DNA from: Neptuniibacter sp. UBA6509
GTDB lineage: Bacteria > Pseudomonadota > Gammaproteobacteria > Pseudomonadales > Balneatricaceae
Reading direction: 5' to 3'
Length of the DNA stretch: 63,154 nt
NCBI GenBank assembly: GCA_002435145.1
Contig: DJLT01000132.1
Span: forward strand, 1-63,154
In this document: positions 38,846 through 47,576 of the stretch, in pieces
Layout of the letters: the number at the start of each line of letters is the position of its first letter
Numbering within the stretch: position 1 is the first letter of the stretch
Notes under the pieces: generated by a model
What the model was told of the DNA's origin: nothing
The model's input: the letters and a program-made list of their open reading frames with translations, nothing else
The model's database searches: none
Made by a program: the position numbers and the translations under genes

Positions 38846-39049
38846 ATGCCCTATGTAAATATTAAGATTACTGATGAAGGTGTAACAGCTGCACAGAAAA
38901 AGCAGCTAATAGAGGGGACTACCCAGTTGTTGGTTGATGTTCTGAATAAGAACCCTGCAACGACAGTTGTTGTTATAGATGAAGTAAACACAGACAATTG
39001 GGGTGTTGCTGGAGAGGTTATTACTGAACGCCGTAAACAAGGAAAGTAG
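38846..39049 (+). CDS. 4-oxalocrotonate tautomerase family protein
   Basis: 67 residues of the tautomerase superfamily. Pro2 (MPYVNIKITDEG), the catalytic base after Met removal, is present, followed by the typical VLNKNPATTVVVIDEV strand. A strong AAGGAG ribosome site precedes it. The physiological substrate cannot be told from sequence; no aromatic-degradation genes are near. Confidence 0.93.
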   Translation: MPYVNIKITDEGVTAAQKKQLIEGTTQLLVDVLNKNPATTVVVIDEVNTDNWGVAGEVITERRKQGK

Positions 39050-39106
39050 TTATTTATATTCGTAATAATTGGCCCTGTAACTGTTAGCGATTACCGGGTG
39101 ATGTGT

Positions 39107-39146
39107 GTTGATCAATAAGAAGCAGTTAGCTGTCTTATTGATCAAC
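39107..39146. repeat. 14-bp perfect inverted repeat between convergent genes
   Basis: GTTGATCAATAAGA and TCTTATTGATCAAC pair perfectly around a 12-base loop that itself begins AGC and ends GCTG. It lies between the tautomerase stop and the DHH-family stop. There is no U-tract, so it is an unusually long hairpin that may still act as a bidirectional terminator or 3' stabiliser. Confidence 0.7.
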
Positions 39147-39155
39147 GAGCTGTTT

Positions 39156-40088
39156 CTATCCGTCTGTAGTGATGGTACTAATAAGCGCATTGAGCGTTTT
39201 TTCTGAGTCGTCATTACTGACTTGGCAAGTGCCTGCCGCTTGATGACCGCCACCCCCATATTTCAACATGAGCTCACCCACGTTTGTCTGAGAGTTTCTG
39301 TCAAAAATCGATTTACCGGTAGCGAACACGGTATTTTGCTGTTTTAGTCCCCACATGACATGAATAGAAATATTACATTGTGGATAAAGGGCATAAATCA
39401 TAAAGCGATTACCAGCCCAGATGGTTTCTTCGTTGCGAAGGTCTAGGACAACTAAATTATCATGTACTGTGGAGCAGCGTTGTATCTGTTCTTTGAATTT
39501 TGTTTCCTGCTCAAAGTAGAGATCAACACGTTCTTTAACGTCGGGAAGGGCAAGAATTTCATCGATATTATGATTTTTGCAATAATCGATGAGATCCATC
39601 ATTAGATCATAATTCGATATGCGGAACTCTCGGAAGCGACCTAAGCCTGTGCGTGCATCCATGAGGAAATTAAGGAGCACCCAATCTTCTGCATTAAGTA
39701 CTTCTTCCTTATCAAATTGAGCGGAATCACCTTTATCAACCGCTTCCATCATCTCGTCCCAGCTCGCAGGGAACGCGTCATGGCCACCATAGTGCTGCCA
39801 AACTACACGGGCGGCAGAGGGAACTTCAGGTAGAATAATATGATTGTCTCTTTGTCCTTCATTACGGATGGTTTCAGATAGGTGATGGTCAAAGGATAGG
39901 TGTACCCCAGGCACATAGGGGAGGTTAGTTGTAATATCTCTATTAGATATATCAACTTTACCATCTTGCATATCTTTAGGGTGAACAAACTTAATATCAT
40001 CAATTAAGTCTAAATGTTTAAGTAGTACCGCACATACAAGCCCATCGAAATCGCTACGGGTCACTAATCGAAACTTATTATCTTCCAT
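39156..40088 (-). CDS. DHH/DHHA1 family phosphoesterase
   Basis: 310 residues. N-terminal DHH domain: RSDFDGLVCAVLLKHL at the start and SFDHHLSE around residue 70 carry the metal-binding Asp/His residues. C-terminal DHHA1 domain ends with GGGGHQAAGTC. The family covers exopolyphosphatase-like enzymes, oligoribonucleases and cyclic-dinucleotide phosphodiesterases; the particular substrate is not evident. Monocistronic. Confidence 0.88.
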   Translation of the reverse strand: MEDNKFRLVTRSDFDGLVCAVLLKHLDLIDDIKFVHPKDMQDGKVDISNRDITTNLPYVPGVHLSFDHHLSETIRNEGQRDNHIILPEVPSAARVVWQHYGGHDAFPASWDEMMEAVDKGDSAQFDKEEVLNAEDWVLLNFLMDARTGLGRFREFRISNYDLMMDLIDYCKNHNIDEILALPDVKERVDLYFEQETKFKEQIQRCSTVHDNLVVLDLRNEETIWAGNRFMIYALYPQCNISIHVMWGLKQQNTVFATGKSIFDRNSQTNVGELMLKYGGGGHQAAGTCQVSNDDSEKTLNALISTITTDG

Positions 40089-40450
40089 ACTGAGTTCACT
40101 CTAGTAATAATTTTTTATTGTTTTAAATAAAGGTATCACAGCCTAAGGGACCTGTGAACAAGTCCCTAGTTTTCTACAGTAGGTATAAAAAATAGCTTAA
40201 AATATGACAAAAGTCCTTCTTCTAGGGAGGTTATCTTTAGGGCAGATAATTCTATAAAATTACATTCTTGCCTCTGTCCCGATTGAGAAGGGGTAATACA
40301 TGGGCGGATTATTAATCGCTGCTACGTGGGATCTTAAGTTTAATCTCTACCCACTATGCTGTTTCTGTTTTATAGTCGAGTTCTATGGAAGGAATGATAG
40401 GTAGATCAATAGTCATTTCTTAGATCGTCATGTTTAGGAAGGAGTCAGCA
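40089..40450. other. Divergent intergenic region, DHH/lemA
   Basis: 362 bp. The only item seen is a 34-codon frame on the plus strand at 40300-40404, preceded by AAGGGG. Otherwise AT-rich and empty. Confidence 0.4.
40300..40404 (+). CDS. Possible 34-residue peptide upstream of lemA
   Basis: ATG at 40300 follows AAGGGG with a six-base spacer. The peptide begins MGGLLIAATWDLKFNLYPLC and is rich in aromatic residues and cysteine. It ends about 45 bases before lemA. Could be a leader peptide or chance; only conservation would tell. Confidence 0.2.
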   Translation: MGGLLIAATWDLKFNLYPLCCFCFIVEFYGRNDR

Positions 40451-41044
40451 ATGGAAGTCGGTACAATTGTTTTTTTAGTGATCGTGCTTGGTGCAGTATT
40501 TTATGTCGTCAGTATTTATAACCAGCTCGTTACTTTGAAGAATCGGCATCAAAATGCATTTTCTCAAATCGAAGTGCAATTAAAACGCCGATACGATCTT
40601 ATACCTAACCTAGTAGAAACCGCTAAAGGCTACATGAGTCATGAGCGTGAAACTCTGGAAGCGGTCATTAATGCGCGTAACGAAGCGTCTGCTTTATTGA
40701 AAGGTGCAGCAGCTACCCTGACAGATGATGCGATTCAGCAACTGTCGGGGGCTGAGAATGCATTGCAAAGCGCCCTTGGGCGAATGAATATTGTGATGGA
40801 AGATTATCCTGACCTAAAAGCTAATGAAAATATGATGCAGCTTTCTGAAGAGTTAACGTCTACGGAAAACCGCGTTGCTTTCTCTCGCCAAGCCTTTAAT
40901 GATGCGGTAACGGCATTCAATACCTACCGCCAGTCTTTCCCTCCTGTGTTTTTTGCGTCCATGTTTGGACACCCGCGTGATGCATCTTTGTTAGAGTTTG
41001 AAGATAGTCAGGAGATTCAGTCTGCCCCTAAAATCAGTTTTTAA
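40451..41044 (+). CDS. lemA: LemA family protein
   Basis: 197 residues from the ATG at 40451, which has AGGAAGGAG six bases upstream; a frame seven codons longer overlaps that ribosome site. One N-terminal transmembrane helix (about 4-22) with the rest helical and cytoplasmic, including the family signature YNQLVTLKNRHQNAFSQIEV, KRRYDLIPNLVETAKGYM and AFNTYRQSFPPVFFA. LemA proteins commonly pair with a membrane M48 protease, as here. Function is unsettled. Confidence 0.94.
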   Translation: MEVGTIVFLVIVLGAVFYVVSIYNQLVTLKNRHQNAFSQIEVQLKRRYDLIPNLVETAKGYMSHERETLEAVINARNEASALLKGAAATLTDDAIQQLSGAENALQSALGRMNIVMEDYPDLKANENMMQLSEELTSTENRVAFSRQAFNDAVTAFNTYRQSFPPVFFASMFGHPRDASLLEFEDSQEIQSAPKISF

Positions 41045-41119
41045 TTTTTGCATTCATATTGCAGCTCCCTGAGCTGCCTAAATAAATTGAATGCGATGTT
41101 AACTTTAGGTTAAAACAGA

Positions 41120-43066
41120 ATGGATTTTTTTACACAACAGGATAAAGCGCGTAAGAATACTGGGCGACTAGTACTTCTGTTCTTGGTAGCTGTGTTTAGT
41201 CTTATTATGCTGACCAATATCCTTATAGGGCTTACTTTTTGGTTTGTGACCCAAGAGGAGAATGTGCAGCGCGGTATCAGTGTGATTTCATCTACGGACA
41301 CCCGCACAATTGCGGGCCTGTTTTCTTGGCGTTCCTTTGGTTTAATCAGCCTTGCTGTTGGTGGCAGTGTTCTGTGTGCAATTCTATATAAATGGGCGCA
41401 ACTCAGTGCAGGCGGAAAGGCTGTTGCTGAATCGCTCGGCGGGGTACGTCTCTATCCTAATTCAGATGACCCTAATCACCAGCAAGTATTAAATGTCGTA
41501 GAGGAGATGGCGCTGGCGTCAGGTATGCCAGTGCCTCCAGTTTACCTTTTAGAGCATGAGCTTGGGATCAATGCGTTTGCTGCGGGTAATACACCCGCGG
41601 ATGCGGTGATAGGAGTGACTAAAGGTGCTGTAGAGCATTTCAAGCGCGATGAACTTCAAGGCGTTATTGCGCATGAATTTAGTCATATCTTAAATGGAGA
41701 TATGCGCTTAAATCTTCGTTTAATTGCTTTACTACATGGCATTGTCTTTATTGGGATAATGGGTGAAATGCTTGCTCGGGGAAGTGGCCATCGTCGTTCG
41801 GATGGTCGAGCCGCCTTGCTTGGCATTGCCCTGATGTTTATCGGTTGGCTTGGTACCTTTTTTGGTAATCTGATTAAGGCTGCTGTAAGTAGACAGCGTG
41901 AGTTTTTGGCTGATGCGAGTGCTGTTCAATTTACGCGTAATCCCGAGGGGATATCAAATGCACTGAAGCTGATCGGTGGTTATGGTAGCGGCACTGAAAT
42001 CAATGCTTCTCACCGTAGTGAGGTGAGTCATCTCTTCTTTGGCCAGGCGATCCAGCATCTGAGCAGTATGATGGCAACCCATCCACCGCTTGTAGATAGA
42101 ATTTTAAAAGTTGATCCTGATTGGGATGGTAATTATCTTCACCGAACTCCACCTACGCGACAGCGTAAGCAAGAGGGTGATGAAGAGACGCGACAGCAAA
42201 AAAAGGAACGGTTTGTTGAAACGGTGATGACCGGTGCTGCTGTCACCGCTGGGGTCGACTCTCAAGACCTATTTTCTGGTAGTTCTGATCTAGATCAGTT
42301 ACGCAATGAAATTGATGGCATACCCGCTGAATTGCATAAGCAAGCTCATGACCCTTTAGGTGCGATTGCAATATGTTACGCATTTCTGCTCCATGCAGAG
42401 CCTAGTTTGCAACAGAAGCAGTTGGTGTTGGTTGAAAAGAGTGGCTTCTCAGGTTTAGTGGAACTGACAAAAAAGCTGCATCCTTTAATTGAGCCTGTAG
42501 GCGTAGGCTCTCGCTTGCCGCTTATTGAACTGCTTTTACCTGCGCTGAAATGCATGTCTAAAGAACAATATGTTTCTTTTAAACGCACATTATTACTGCT
42601 CATACGTGCAGATAAAAGAACGGATCTATTTGAATGGTGTTTATATCAGCTTATCCGTCATTATTTGGTGGGTGAATTTGAGCCGCGTAAAGAGATTAAA
42701 TATAAATTTAAAAAAGCATCTCAGGTGTCAGGTGAGTACCAGCTAGTATTATCACTACTTGCCCATTATGGTCATGAGAGTGAAGAGCTAGCTGAAAGGG
42801 CGTTTAACCGTGGAGCGGGATCAGCGGGTTTATATAACATAAGCTTGTTGTCTAAGAGCGAGTGTGATCAAGAAGGTTTTATTCAATCGGTTAACAAACT
42901 TAGTAGTAGTTACCCAGCTTTAAAACCCCGCTTACTCACGGGAATTAAAAACTGTATTTATCAAGATGGTGTGGTCAGTGCGCTAGAGCGCGAAATAGTG
43001 TCAACCATTGCTGTTGTTATGGATGCCCCCATCCCTTTGTTTTCTGAAGACGATACTAAAACATAA
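41120..43066 (+). CDS. M48-family membrane metallopeptidase with C-terminal extension
   Basis: 648 residues. Two N-terminal transmembrane helices (about 17-43 and 72-90), then an HtpX-like M48 catalytic domain: zinc motif HEFSH (H185, E186, H189) and downstream SRQREFLADASAVQF supplying the third ligand, with another hydrophobic pair at about 205-255. Residues about 340-648 form a soluble helical extension absent from HtpX and of unknown function. The partner LemA is encoded 75 bp upstream. It converges with the next gene with one base between stops. Confidence 0.92.
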   Translation: MDFFTQQDKARKNTGRLVLLFLVAVFSLIMLTNILIGLTFWFVTQEENVQRGISVISSTDTRTIAGLFSWRSFGLISLAVGGSVLCAILYKWAQLSAGGKAVAESLGGVRLYPNSDDPNHQQVLNVVEEMALASGMPVPPVYLLEHELGINAFAAGNTPADAVIGVTKGAVEHFKRDELQGVIAHEFSHILNGDMRLNLRLIALLHGIVFIGIMGEMLARGSGHRRSDGRAALLGIALMFIGWLGTFFGNLIKAAVSRQREFLADASAVQFTRNPEGISNALKLIGGYGSGTEINASHRSEVSHLFFGQAIQHLSSMMATHPPLVDRILKVDPDWDGNYLHRTPPTRQRKQEGDEETRQQKKERFVETVMTGAAVTAGVDSQDLFSGSSDLDQLRNEIDGIPAELHKQAHDPLGAIAICYAFLLHAEPSLQQKQLVLVEKSGFSGLVELTKKLHPLIEPVGVGSRLPLIELLLPALKCMSKEQYVSFKRTLLLLIRADKRTDLFEWCLYQLIRHYLVGEFEPRKEIKYKFKKASQVSGEYQLVLSLLAHYGHESEELAERAFNRGAGSAGLYNISLLSKSECDQEGFIQSVNKLSSSYPALKPRLLTGIKNCIYQDGVVSALEREIVSTIAVVMDAPIPLFSEDDTKT

Positions 43067-43067
43067 T

Positions 43068-43574
43068 TTAGATGGCTGTGGCGCTCTTGGTATCTAAGCG
43101 CTCTAGTTCATGCTCAAGGTGCTCTGGGGAATAGTCTATGAATCTTCTCCCTTGAATTAGTCGGCTTAATGAGCGCCCTTCAAAGTGAACATAAACGCTA
43201 TCATGTGAGCAGTGAAAGTTGATCTGTTCCCCTTGTTGATCGCGTTCAAAATGGCCATCGGCTGCGATCTTGTCCAATTGCACCACAACTTTGTATTTGT
43301 CTTCATGGTTGATCACGGTCGCAGGTATTGAATGGCCTTTTTCTAAAATAGTCACGCCTTCGCCCACGCGATAGTCGGCAAACATATCCTCTGCTTTGCG
43401 TTGTAAAAGTTCATCGATGACATCCACAAGAATTGAGGCGACGATATCATGCTCATTGAGAGGGCCAATTAAGGATTGGCTAAAGGCTCTATGGTCGTTT
43501 GAGGAGAACCATTGAGCGGCGTTTTCTTTATTTATTACTTCGCGAACAAGACAATTAATCTGGTTAATATCCAT
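43068..43574 (-). CDS. Conserved-looking protein of unknown function
   Basis: 168 residues, acidic, soluble, no signal peptide. An N-terminal helical part (1-70) is followed by a beta-rich part (70-130) with the pattern GEGVTILEKGHSIPATVIN, then a basic helix-rich tail. I do not recognise the family. Good coding character and a normal start (CAT reversed at 43574) support it as a gene. Convergent with the M48 peptidase gene. Confidence 0.75.
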   Translation of the reverse strand: MDINQINCLVREVINKENAAQWFSSNDHRAFSQSLIGPLNEHDIVASILVDVIDELLQRKAEDMFADYRVGEGVTILEKGHSIPATVINHEDKYKVVVQLDKIAADGHFERDQQGEQINFHCSHDSVYVHFEGRSLSRLIQGRRFIDYSPEHLEHELERLDTKSATAI

Positions 43575-43774
43575 CTAACCCTCTCTCTGAGATATGTTTA
43601 TCCATGTGTCCGAATATAGATCAAGGTTAGAAGGGAATGAGAAAAATACAAGAAATTGTATGAAATAAAGGCGCTGTTGTTAGGAGGTCTGAGTCGTTAG
43701 TTACGTTTTCAATTACTTAGTTTAGGCTGCACAGGGAGCACTCAACGGTAAATGCTAAGAGGGCAGGGGGCCCC

Positions 43775-44137
43775 TTAGTCTTTATTCCATTCAAGTGATA
43801 ACGACACAGAATCAGCAAACCTTAGTGCGTGAGGCTTATCGATTGTAACTTTAGCGTATCGCGTCCAAGGGTGGACAGTACATATTTCTAGAACATCAGA
43901 AACGAGCTTTTCCAACAGCAAGAATCGACCTTCTTCTACATGCTGAATAATTTCTTTGGTAATTGTTTTGTAGTTAAGGGCCTTCTCGACATCATCATCT
44001 GCAAAGCCCTTACTAGCGGGGTATTGAATCTCAATATTAATGACAACATCTTGCTGCTTCTTCATTTCATCAGGATTAAAACCAATAAACGTACGTAGTC
44101 GAAGGTTAGTGATATTAATGATGGCGTTGCTAAGCAT
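43775..44137 (-). CDS. folX: Dihydroneopterin triphosphate 2'-epimerase
   Basis: 120 residues of the FolB/FolX fold. The pattern AIINITNLRLRTFIGFNPDE, ALNYKTITKEIIQHVEEGRF and LHALRFADSVSLSL-like ending follow E. coli FolX more closely than FolB. It epimerises dihydroneopterin triphosphate in the pterin pathway. It lies 73 bp downstream of the H-NOX-associated kinase on the same strand and may be read from that operon, but a functional link is not evident. Confidence 0.9.
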   Translation of the reverse strand: MLSNAIINITNLRLRTFIGFNPDEMKKQQDVVINIEIQYPASKGFADDDVEKALNYKTITKEIIQHVEEGRFLLLEKLVSDVLEICTVHPWTRYAKVTIDKPHALRFADSVSLSLEWNKD

Positions 44138-44210
44138 TAAGACAATTTCCTTTTTTATGGCTGTTGGAATTAGCGTGGACTTCCTTGGTGCCTCGCTTAA
44201 AAAGCTGAGA

Positions 44211-45155
44211 CTAGTTTATCGGGAGTTTAATGGTAAAGGTAGTCCCTTCGCCTTCTATACTGCTGACACTTATTTCGCCATTATGATCTTTAATGATACC
44301 GTGAGCGATTGCTAGTCCCATTCCGGTGCCATCTCCGACTGGTTTAGTCGTAAAGAAAGGTACAAATATTTCTTTCTGTACGGCTTCACTCATGCCAGAA
44401 CCATTGTCAGAAATTTTAATAACAATTTCAGAATCAATCTGATCGCTAGATATTGTAATAGTTGGACGTTTTTGATCTGCTGTTGCTTGCTTAGCATTGA
44501 TAATTAAGTTGAGGAATACTTGATTTAATTCATTGGGGTTGCAAGATATATCTGGGAGTGGATTTAGGTTTAATTGCATATTAACTGAATTTTTTAGCTC
44601 GCTATGCAGTAGCTTAAGAGTGCTTTTTATGCCATCGACTAGCTTAGCTGTAGAACGGTCAGTTGATTGTGTTCGCGCAAAGCTTCGTAGGTTCATGACG
44701 ATATCTCGAACCCGTGTTAGGCCTTCGACGGTATCCGTCATGAGTTCTGGAAGGTCTTCTTGAATAAACTCTATATCTTCTTCGTCGAATAGTTTCGTTA
44801 GTTTAGTTTGTGTGCCTTTTGGTAAGTCATTAGTCGCTTCTTGAATAAAAGAAACGAGTCGCGAATAAGACGTATGGTATTTCGTTAATGATTCAATATT
44901 ACTTTTAACGAAGGCAAGGGGGTTGTTGATTTCATGAGCCATGCCGGCTGCTAGCGTTCCTAATGTGGCTAATTTCTCATTTTGTAGCATTACAGCTTGT
45001 TGCTTTTGTAACAAATCATAACTCTCTTGAAGGCGCTCATTCTTCAGAAAGAGTTCTCTTGATTTGTTTTCTAGGATCTCTTCTGCTTTTAAGCGGGCGC
45101 GCTTTTCACGTTCATATGCGGCTTCGTAAGCATTATTTTGTGTTTGTTCGTCCAT
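44211..45155 (-). CDS. H-NOX-associated cytoplasmic sensor histidine kinase
   Basis: 314 residues with no transmembrane helix: an N-terminal coiled coil (about 5-60), then a HisKA-type dimerisation segment with phospho-acceptor H74 in GMAHEINNPLAF, and a HATPase domain with N, G1 and G2 boxes (NLIINAKQA, ISDNGSGMS, GDGTGMGLAIAHGI). Its ATG overlaps the H-NOX stop as TAATG, the arrangement of HnoK/HahK kinases whose autophosphorylation is inhibited by NO-bound H-NOX in Shewanella and Vibrio. Predicted targets are the REC proteins of this cluster. Confidence 0.92.
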   Translation of the reverse strand: MDEQTQNNAYEAAYEREKRARLKAEEILENKSRELFLKNERLQESYDLLQKQQAVMLQNEKLATLGTLAAGMAHEINNPLAFVKSNIESLTKYHTSYSRLVSFIQEATNDLPKGTQTKLTKLFDEEDIEFIQEDLPELMTDTVEGLTRVRDIVMNLRSFARTQSTDRSTAKLVDGIKSTLKLLHSELKNSVNMQLNLNPLPDISCNPNELNQVFLNLIINAKQATADQKRPTITISSDQIDSEIVIKISDNGSGMSEAVQKEIFVPFFTTKPVGDGTGMGLAIAHGIIKDHNGEISVSSIEGEGTTFTIKLPIN

Positions 45156-45691
45156 TACAAAAACTTCACGATTAAATCGCAGTGATCAGAGCCTTTATGC
45201 ATACAAACTGGGTGATCTATCGTAATTTGGGTGTCGTAATGGCTTGCTGCTCCACGAATGAGACCTTCTGCTAGGATGCAGAGCTTTCTTGGGGAACGGT
45301 ATCGCATTAGTAAAGTATCATCGGCGCCATCTTCATATTCAAAGTCAGGCAAGTTAGGGTTTTCATAGAGCTTGCGAACTTCAATATGGATGACGTCATG
45401 AACACTTTTTAAAAAGCCTTTTAGTGTACTCTCCGCATCAATAAACATAGGGTTTCGATCGGCTAGCCCTTTAAATAAACGTTCGCCAAAGGCACCGACT
45501 AAGGTTTCGGCTGGAATACCAGTCTGTTTGGAAATGCAGTCGACTAGGCCAAATAAATCACTGTCAGGGTAGCTTTCACCTGCTGTATATATGCCCTCAA
45601 GCGCTTGGCTTTCAAGTATTTCATTCCACGCAAGCATACCGCACTGCTCTATAACCATTTCTTCAAGAACATTAAACACAACGCCTTTCAT
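45155..45691 (-). CDS. H-NOX heme nitric-oxide sensor
   Basis: 178 residues, full-length stand-alone H-NOX domain. The start MKGVVFNVLEEMVIE is typical; the proximal heme ligand falls exactly at H102 (DVIHIEVRKLY) and the porphyrin-binding YxSxR motif at Y131, S133, R135 (YRSPR), matching the canonical numbering. The protein should bind NO, and possibly CO, through ferrous heme and regulate the kinase that overlaps it by one base. It belongs to a minus-strand string of four: REC/HD-GYP-like, REC, H-NOX, kinase. Distal-pocket O2 versus NO preference was not resolved by eye. Confidence 0.96.
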   Translation of the reverse strand: MKGVVFNVLEEMVIEQCGMLAWNEILESQALEGIYTAGESYPDSDLFGLVDCISKQTGIPAETLVGAFGERLFKGLADRNPMFIDAESTLKGFLKSVHDVIHIEVRKLYENPNLPDFEYEDGADDTLLMRYRSPRKLCILAEGLIRGAASHYDTQITIDHPVCMHKGSDHCDLIVKFL

Positions 45692-45709
45692 AACTAGCTC
45701 CTTAGTTTA

Positions 45710-46222
45710 TTATTCTACCTCAACCCAGCCCATTTCATTTCTTCGCACTTTAGTAATGCCAGGACTCATCTGTTCGAGTAGTTTTTCATTCCACTGTATG
45801 AATTCAGCTTTAGTCATTGTTTTCTTTTTTAGGTACTGAAGTTGCCCCATATTCTGTTTGAATGCTATTAGTCCTTGTTCCATCTCTTGAGCTAATTGTT
45901 TGTTATCCCAGGGTTTATGTAGGAAACGGTTAATTTCTGCAATATTTATCGCATCCCCCATTGCTTGAATATCAGCCTGACCACTGAGCATGATTTTAAA
46001 TGAGTATGGCTGCGTTTTATTGAATTGCCTCAAAAAGTCCACGCCATTCATTTCTGGCATTCGGTAGTCTGAAATAACTACCGGGAAAACTCCATACTTG
46101 GCGTAATCTAGAGCAGTTTCGGGATTGTTAAAAGCGATAACCCTCCAGTTTTTTCTTACAAGATGTCGTTGAAGTGCCTTCAGAACTTGAGTTTCATCAT
46201 CAATGATCATGACATTTTTCAT
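45710..46222 (-). CDS. Response regulator receiver protein with short tail
   Basis: 170 residues from the ATG at 46222, with GGAG seven bases upstream. A complete receiver domain (phospho-acceptor D52 in SDYRMPEM, conserved KPW at about 102) is followed by only ~50 residues of helix (KAEFIQWNEKLLEQ) and no DNA-binding or enzymatic output. It may be a phosphate sink, connector or adaptor in the H-NOX cascade. Its start is 10 bp past the preceding regulator's stop. Confidence 0.88.
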   Translation of the reverse strand: MKNVMIIDDETQVLKALQRHLVRKNWRVIAFNNPETALDYAKYGVFPVVISDYRMPEMNGVDFLRQFNKTQPYSFKIMLSGQADIQAMGDAINIAEINRFLHKPWDNKQLAQEMEQGLIAFKQNMGQLQYLKKKTMTKAEFIQWNEKLLEQMSPGITKVRRNEMGWVEVE

Positions 46223-46232
46223 AGGGTGGCTC

Positions 46233-47576
46233 CTAAGTAAGAACAAAAATTTCTACAGGATTATTGTCAGCCGTTAGAAACTTGTTTAAACGCATCAATG
46301 AGTCAGCATTAAAAGTATGTCCTTCTGGCAGTAGTAATATATTGTTGCTGTTTAGCACGTCACGTGACAAAGACATGCCTGGGGTAATATCGCTGATTGC
46401 GATTATTCTCTCGTTTTTTGCCAGAGTATTATGATTAATTACGTCGATTACTTGAGGTAAAAGGTTAACAATCTGGGGATCATATTGTTGATTCGCACGC
46501 TGAGTAAGATATTCAATAGCCCCTTGTGAGCTGAGTCGCGCGGTATGTAGACGACCGGAGGTGGCATAGACATAGTCTCGGGCAACAGAAAGGATTCTTG
46601 AGCCTAAAGGTATTTCATCTGCGCTTAAGTGATTAGGGCAGCCCTCGCCTGAAAAAACTTCATGCTGATATAAGATAATAGTCGCTACATCCTTAAGAGG
46701 TGTGGCAGGGCTTAAAGCTAGATAAGCTTGCTGTGATGATGATTGATAGATCTTTTTAAGATCAATGGATAGTTCCTCAATAGGGGTATTCCATATCTCA
46801 TCATTCATGCTTAGCATGCCGAGTTCACATAAAAGACCTGCAAGTTGAATGTCTTTAATTGCTTTGGGTGAATCCAGCATTTTATGGGCTATTTGCGAGC
46901 ATAGTTCACTGATTATTAAAGAGGATTTACCACCTAAATACGGATTTAAGCTGATTAAATTATAAAATGAACGAATGGTGGCGTTTAGGTTATTTTTGAT
47001 AACTGAATTAGCCGACTTTAACTTACCAAGAGTAGTGCGGATCTGTAGTGTTCTTTGTTTAACCTTTTCTTCTAGCGAATTATTTAACGACGCTAGTGAG
47101 CGGTTCTTCTTTTCAATTTCGCTGACTAAGCGGCGGTTTTCATTTTCTAGTATTAGCTTTTCAGAGCATTGTGAAACGGTGAGTAAGAGTTCTTCATTAT
47201 TCCATGGCTTTTGTAAATAACAGGATATTTTTCCGCTATTAACAGCAGCTATTGTTGAACTCAGGTCAGAATACCCAGTCAGAAGTATGCGCACCGTATA
47301 TGGGTAAGCTTTGGCTATATGGCTAAGGAATTCTGCGCCGTCCATCTCAGGCATTCTCATGTCTGAAATGATGATATCGATAGATTCTTTGCTTGCGATC
47401 TCAAGCCCTTCATGACCATTACATGCAGTGAAGATTCGATAATGTGGTGATCTTAGAAGACGCTTTAGTGCCTTCAGCACGCTGACTTCGTCATCTACAC
47501 ACAAAACACAGAGCTGACTATTCGAAAGCTTCAGTTCTGTTTTCTCACTGGAGAAGTGTGAGCTAATGGCTGTCAT
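46233..47576 (-). CDS. Response regulator with degenerate HD-GYP domain (HnoD-like)
   Basis: 447 residues from the ATG at 47576, chosen because GAGG lies six bases upstream; the frame reaches 47633 through non-conserved residues. Receiver domain with D72 (SDMRMPEMDG) and KPW, then a coiled coil (about 150-185, ENENRRLVSEIEKKNRSL) and an HD-GYP-fold region. The catalytic HD is replaced (LLCELGML) and GYP reads GCP, so it should be enzymatically dead. This recalls HnoD of Shewanella, a degenerate HD-GYP that allosterically controls the HnoB phosphodiesterase. First gene of the minus-strand H-NOX operon. Confidence 0.88.
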   Translation of the reverse strand: MTAISSHFSSEKTELKLSNSQLCVLCVDDEVSVLKALKRLLRSPHYRIFTACNGHEGLEIASKESIDIIISDMRMPEMDGAEFLSHIAKAYPYTVRILLTGYSDLSSTIAAVNSGKISCYLQKPWNNEELLLTVSQCSEKLILENENRRLVSEIEKKNRSLASLNNSLEEKVKQRTLQIRTTLGKLKSANSVIKNNLNATIRSFYNLISLNPYLGGKSSLIISELCSQIAHKMLDSPKAIKDIQLAGLLCELGMLSMNDEIWNTPIEELSIDLKKIYQSSSQQAYLALSPATPLKDVATIILYQHEVFSGEGCPNHLSADEIPLGSRILSVARDYVYATSGRLHTARLSSQGAIEYLTQRANQQYDPQIVNLLPQVIDVINHNTLAKNERIIAISDITPGMSLSRDVLNSNNILLLPEGHTFNADSLMRLNKFLTADNNPVEIFVLT

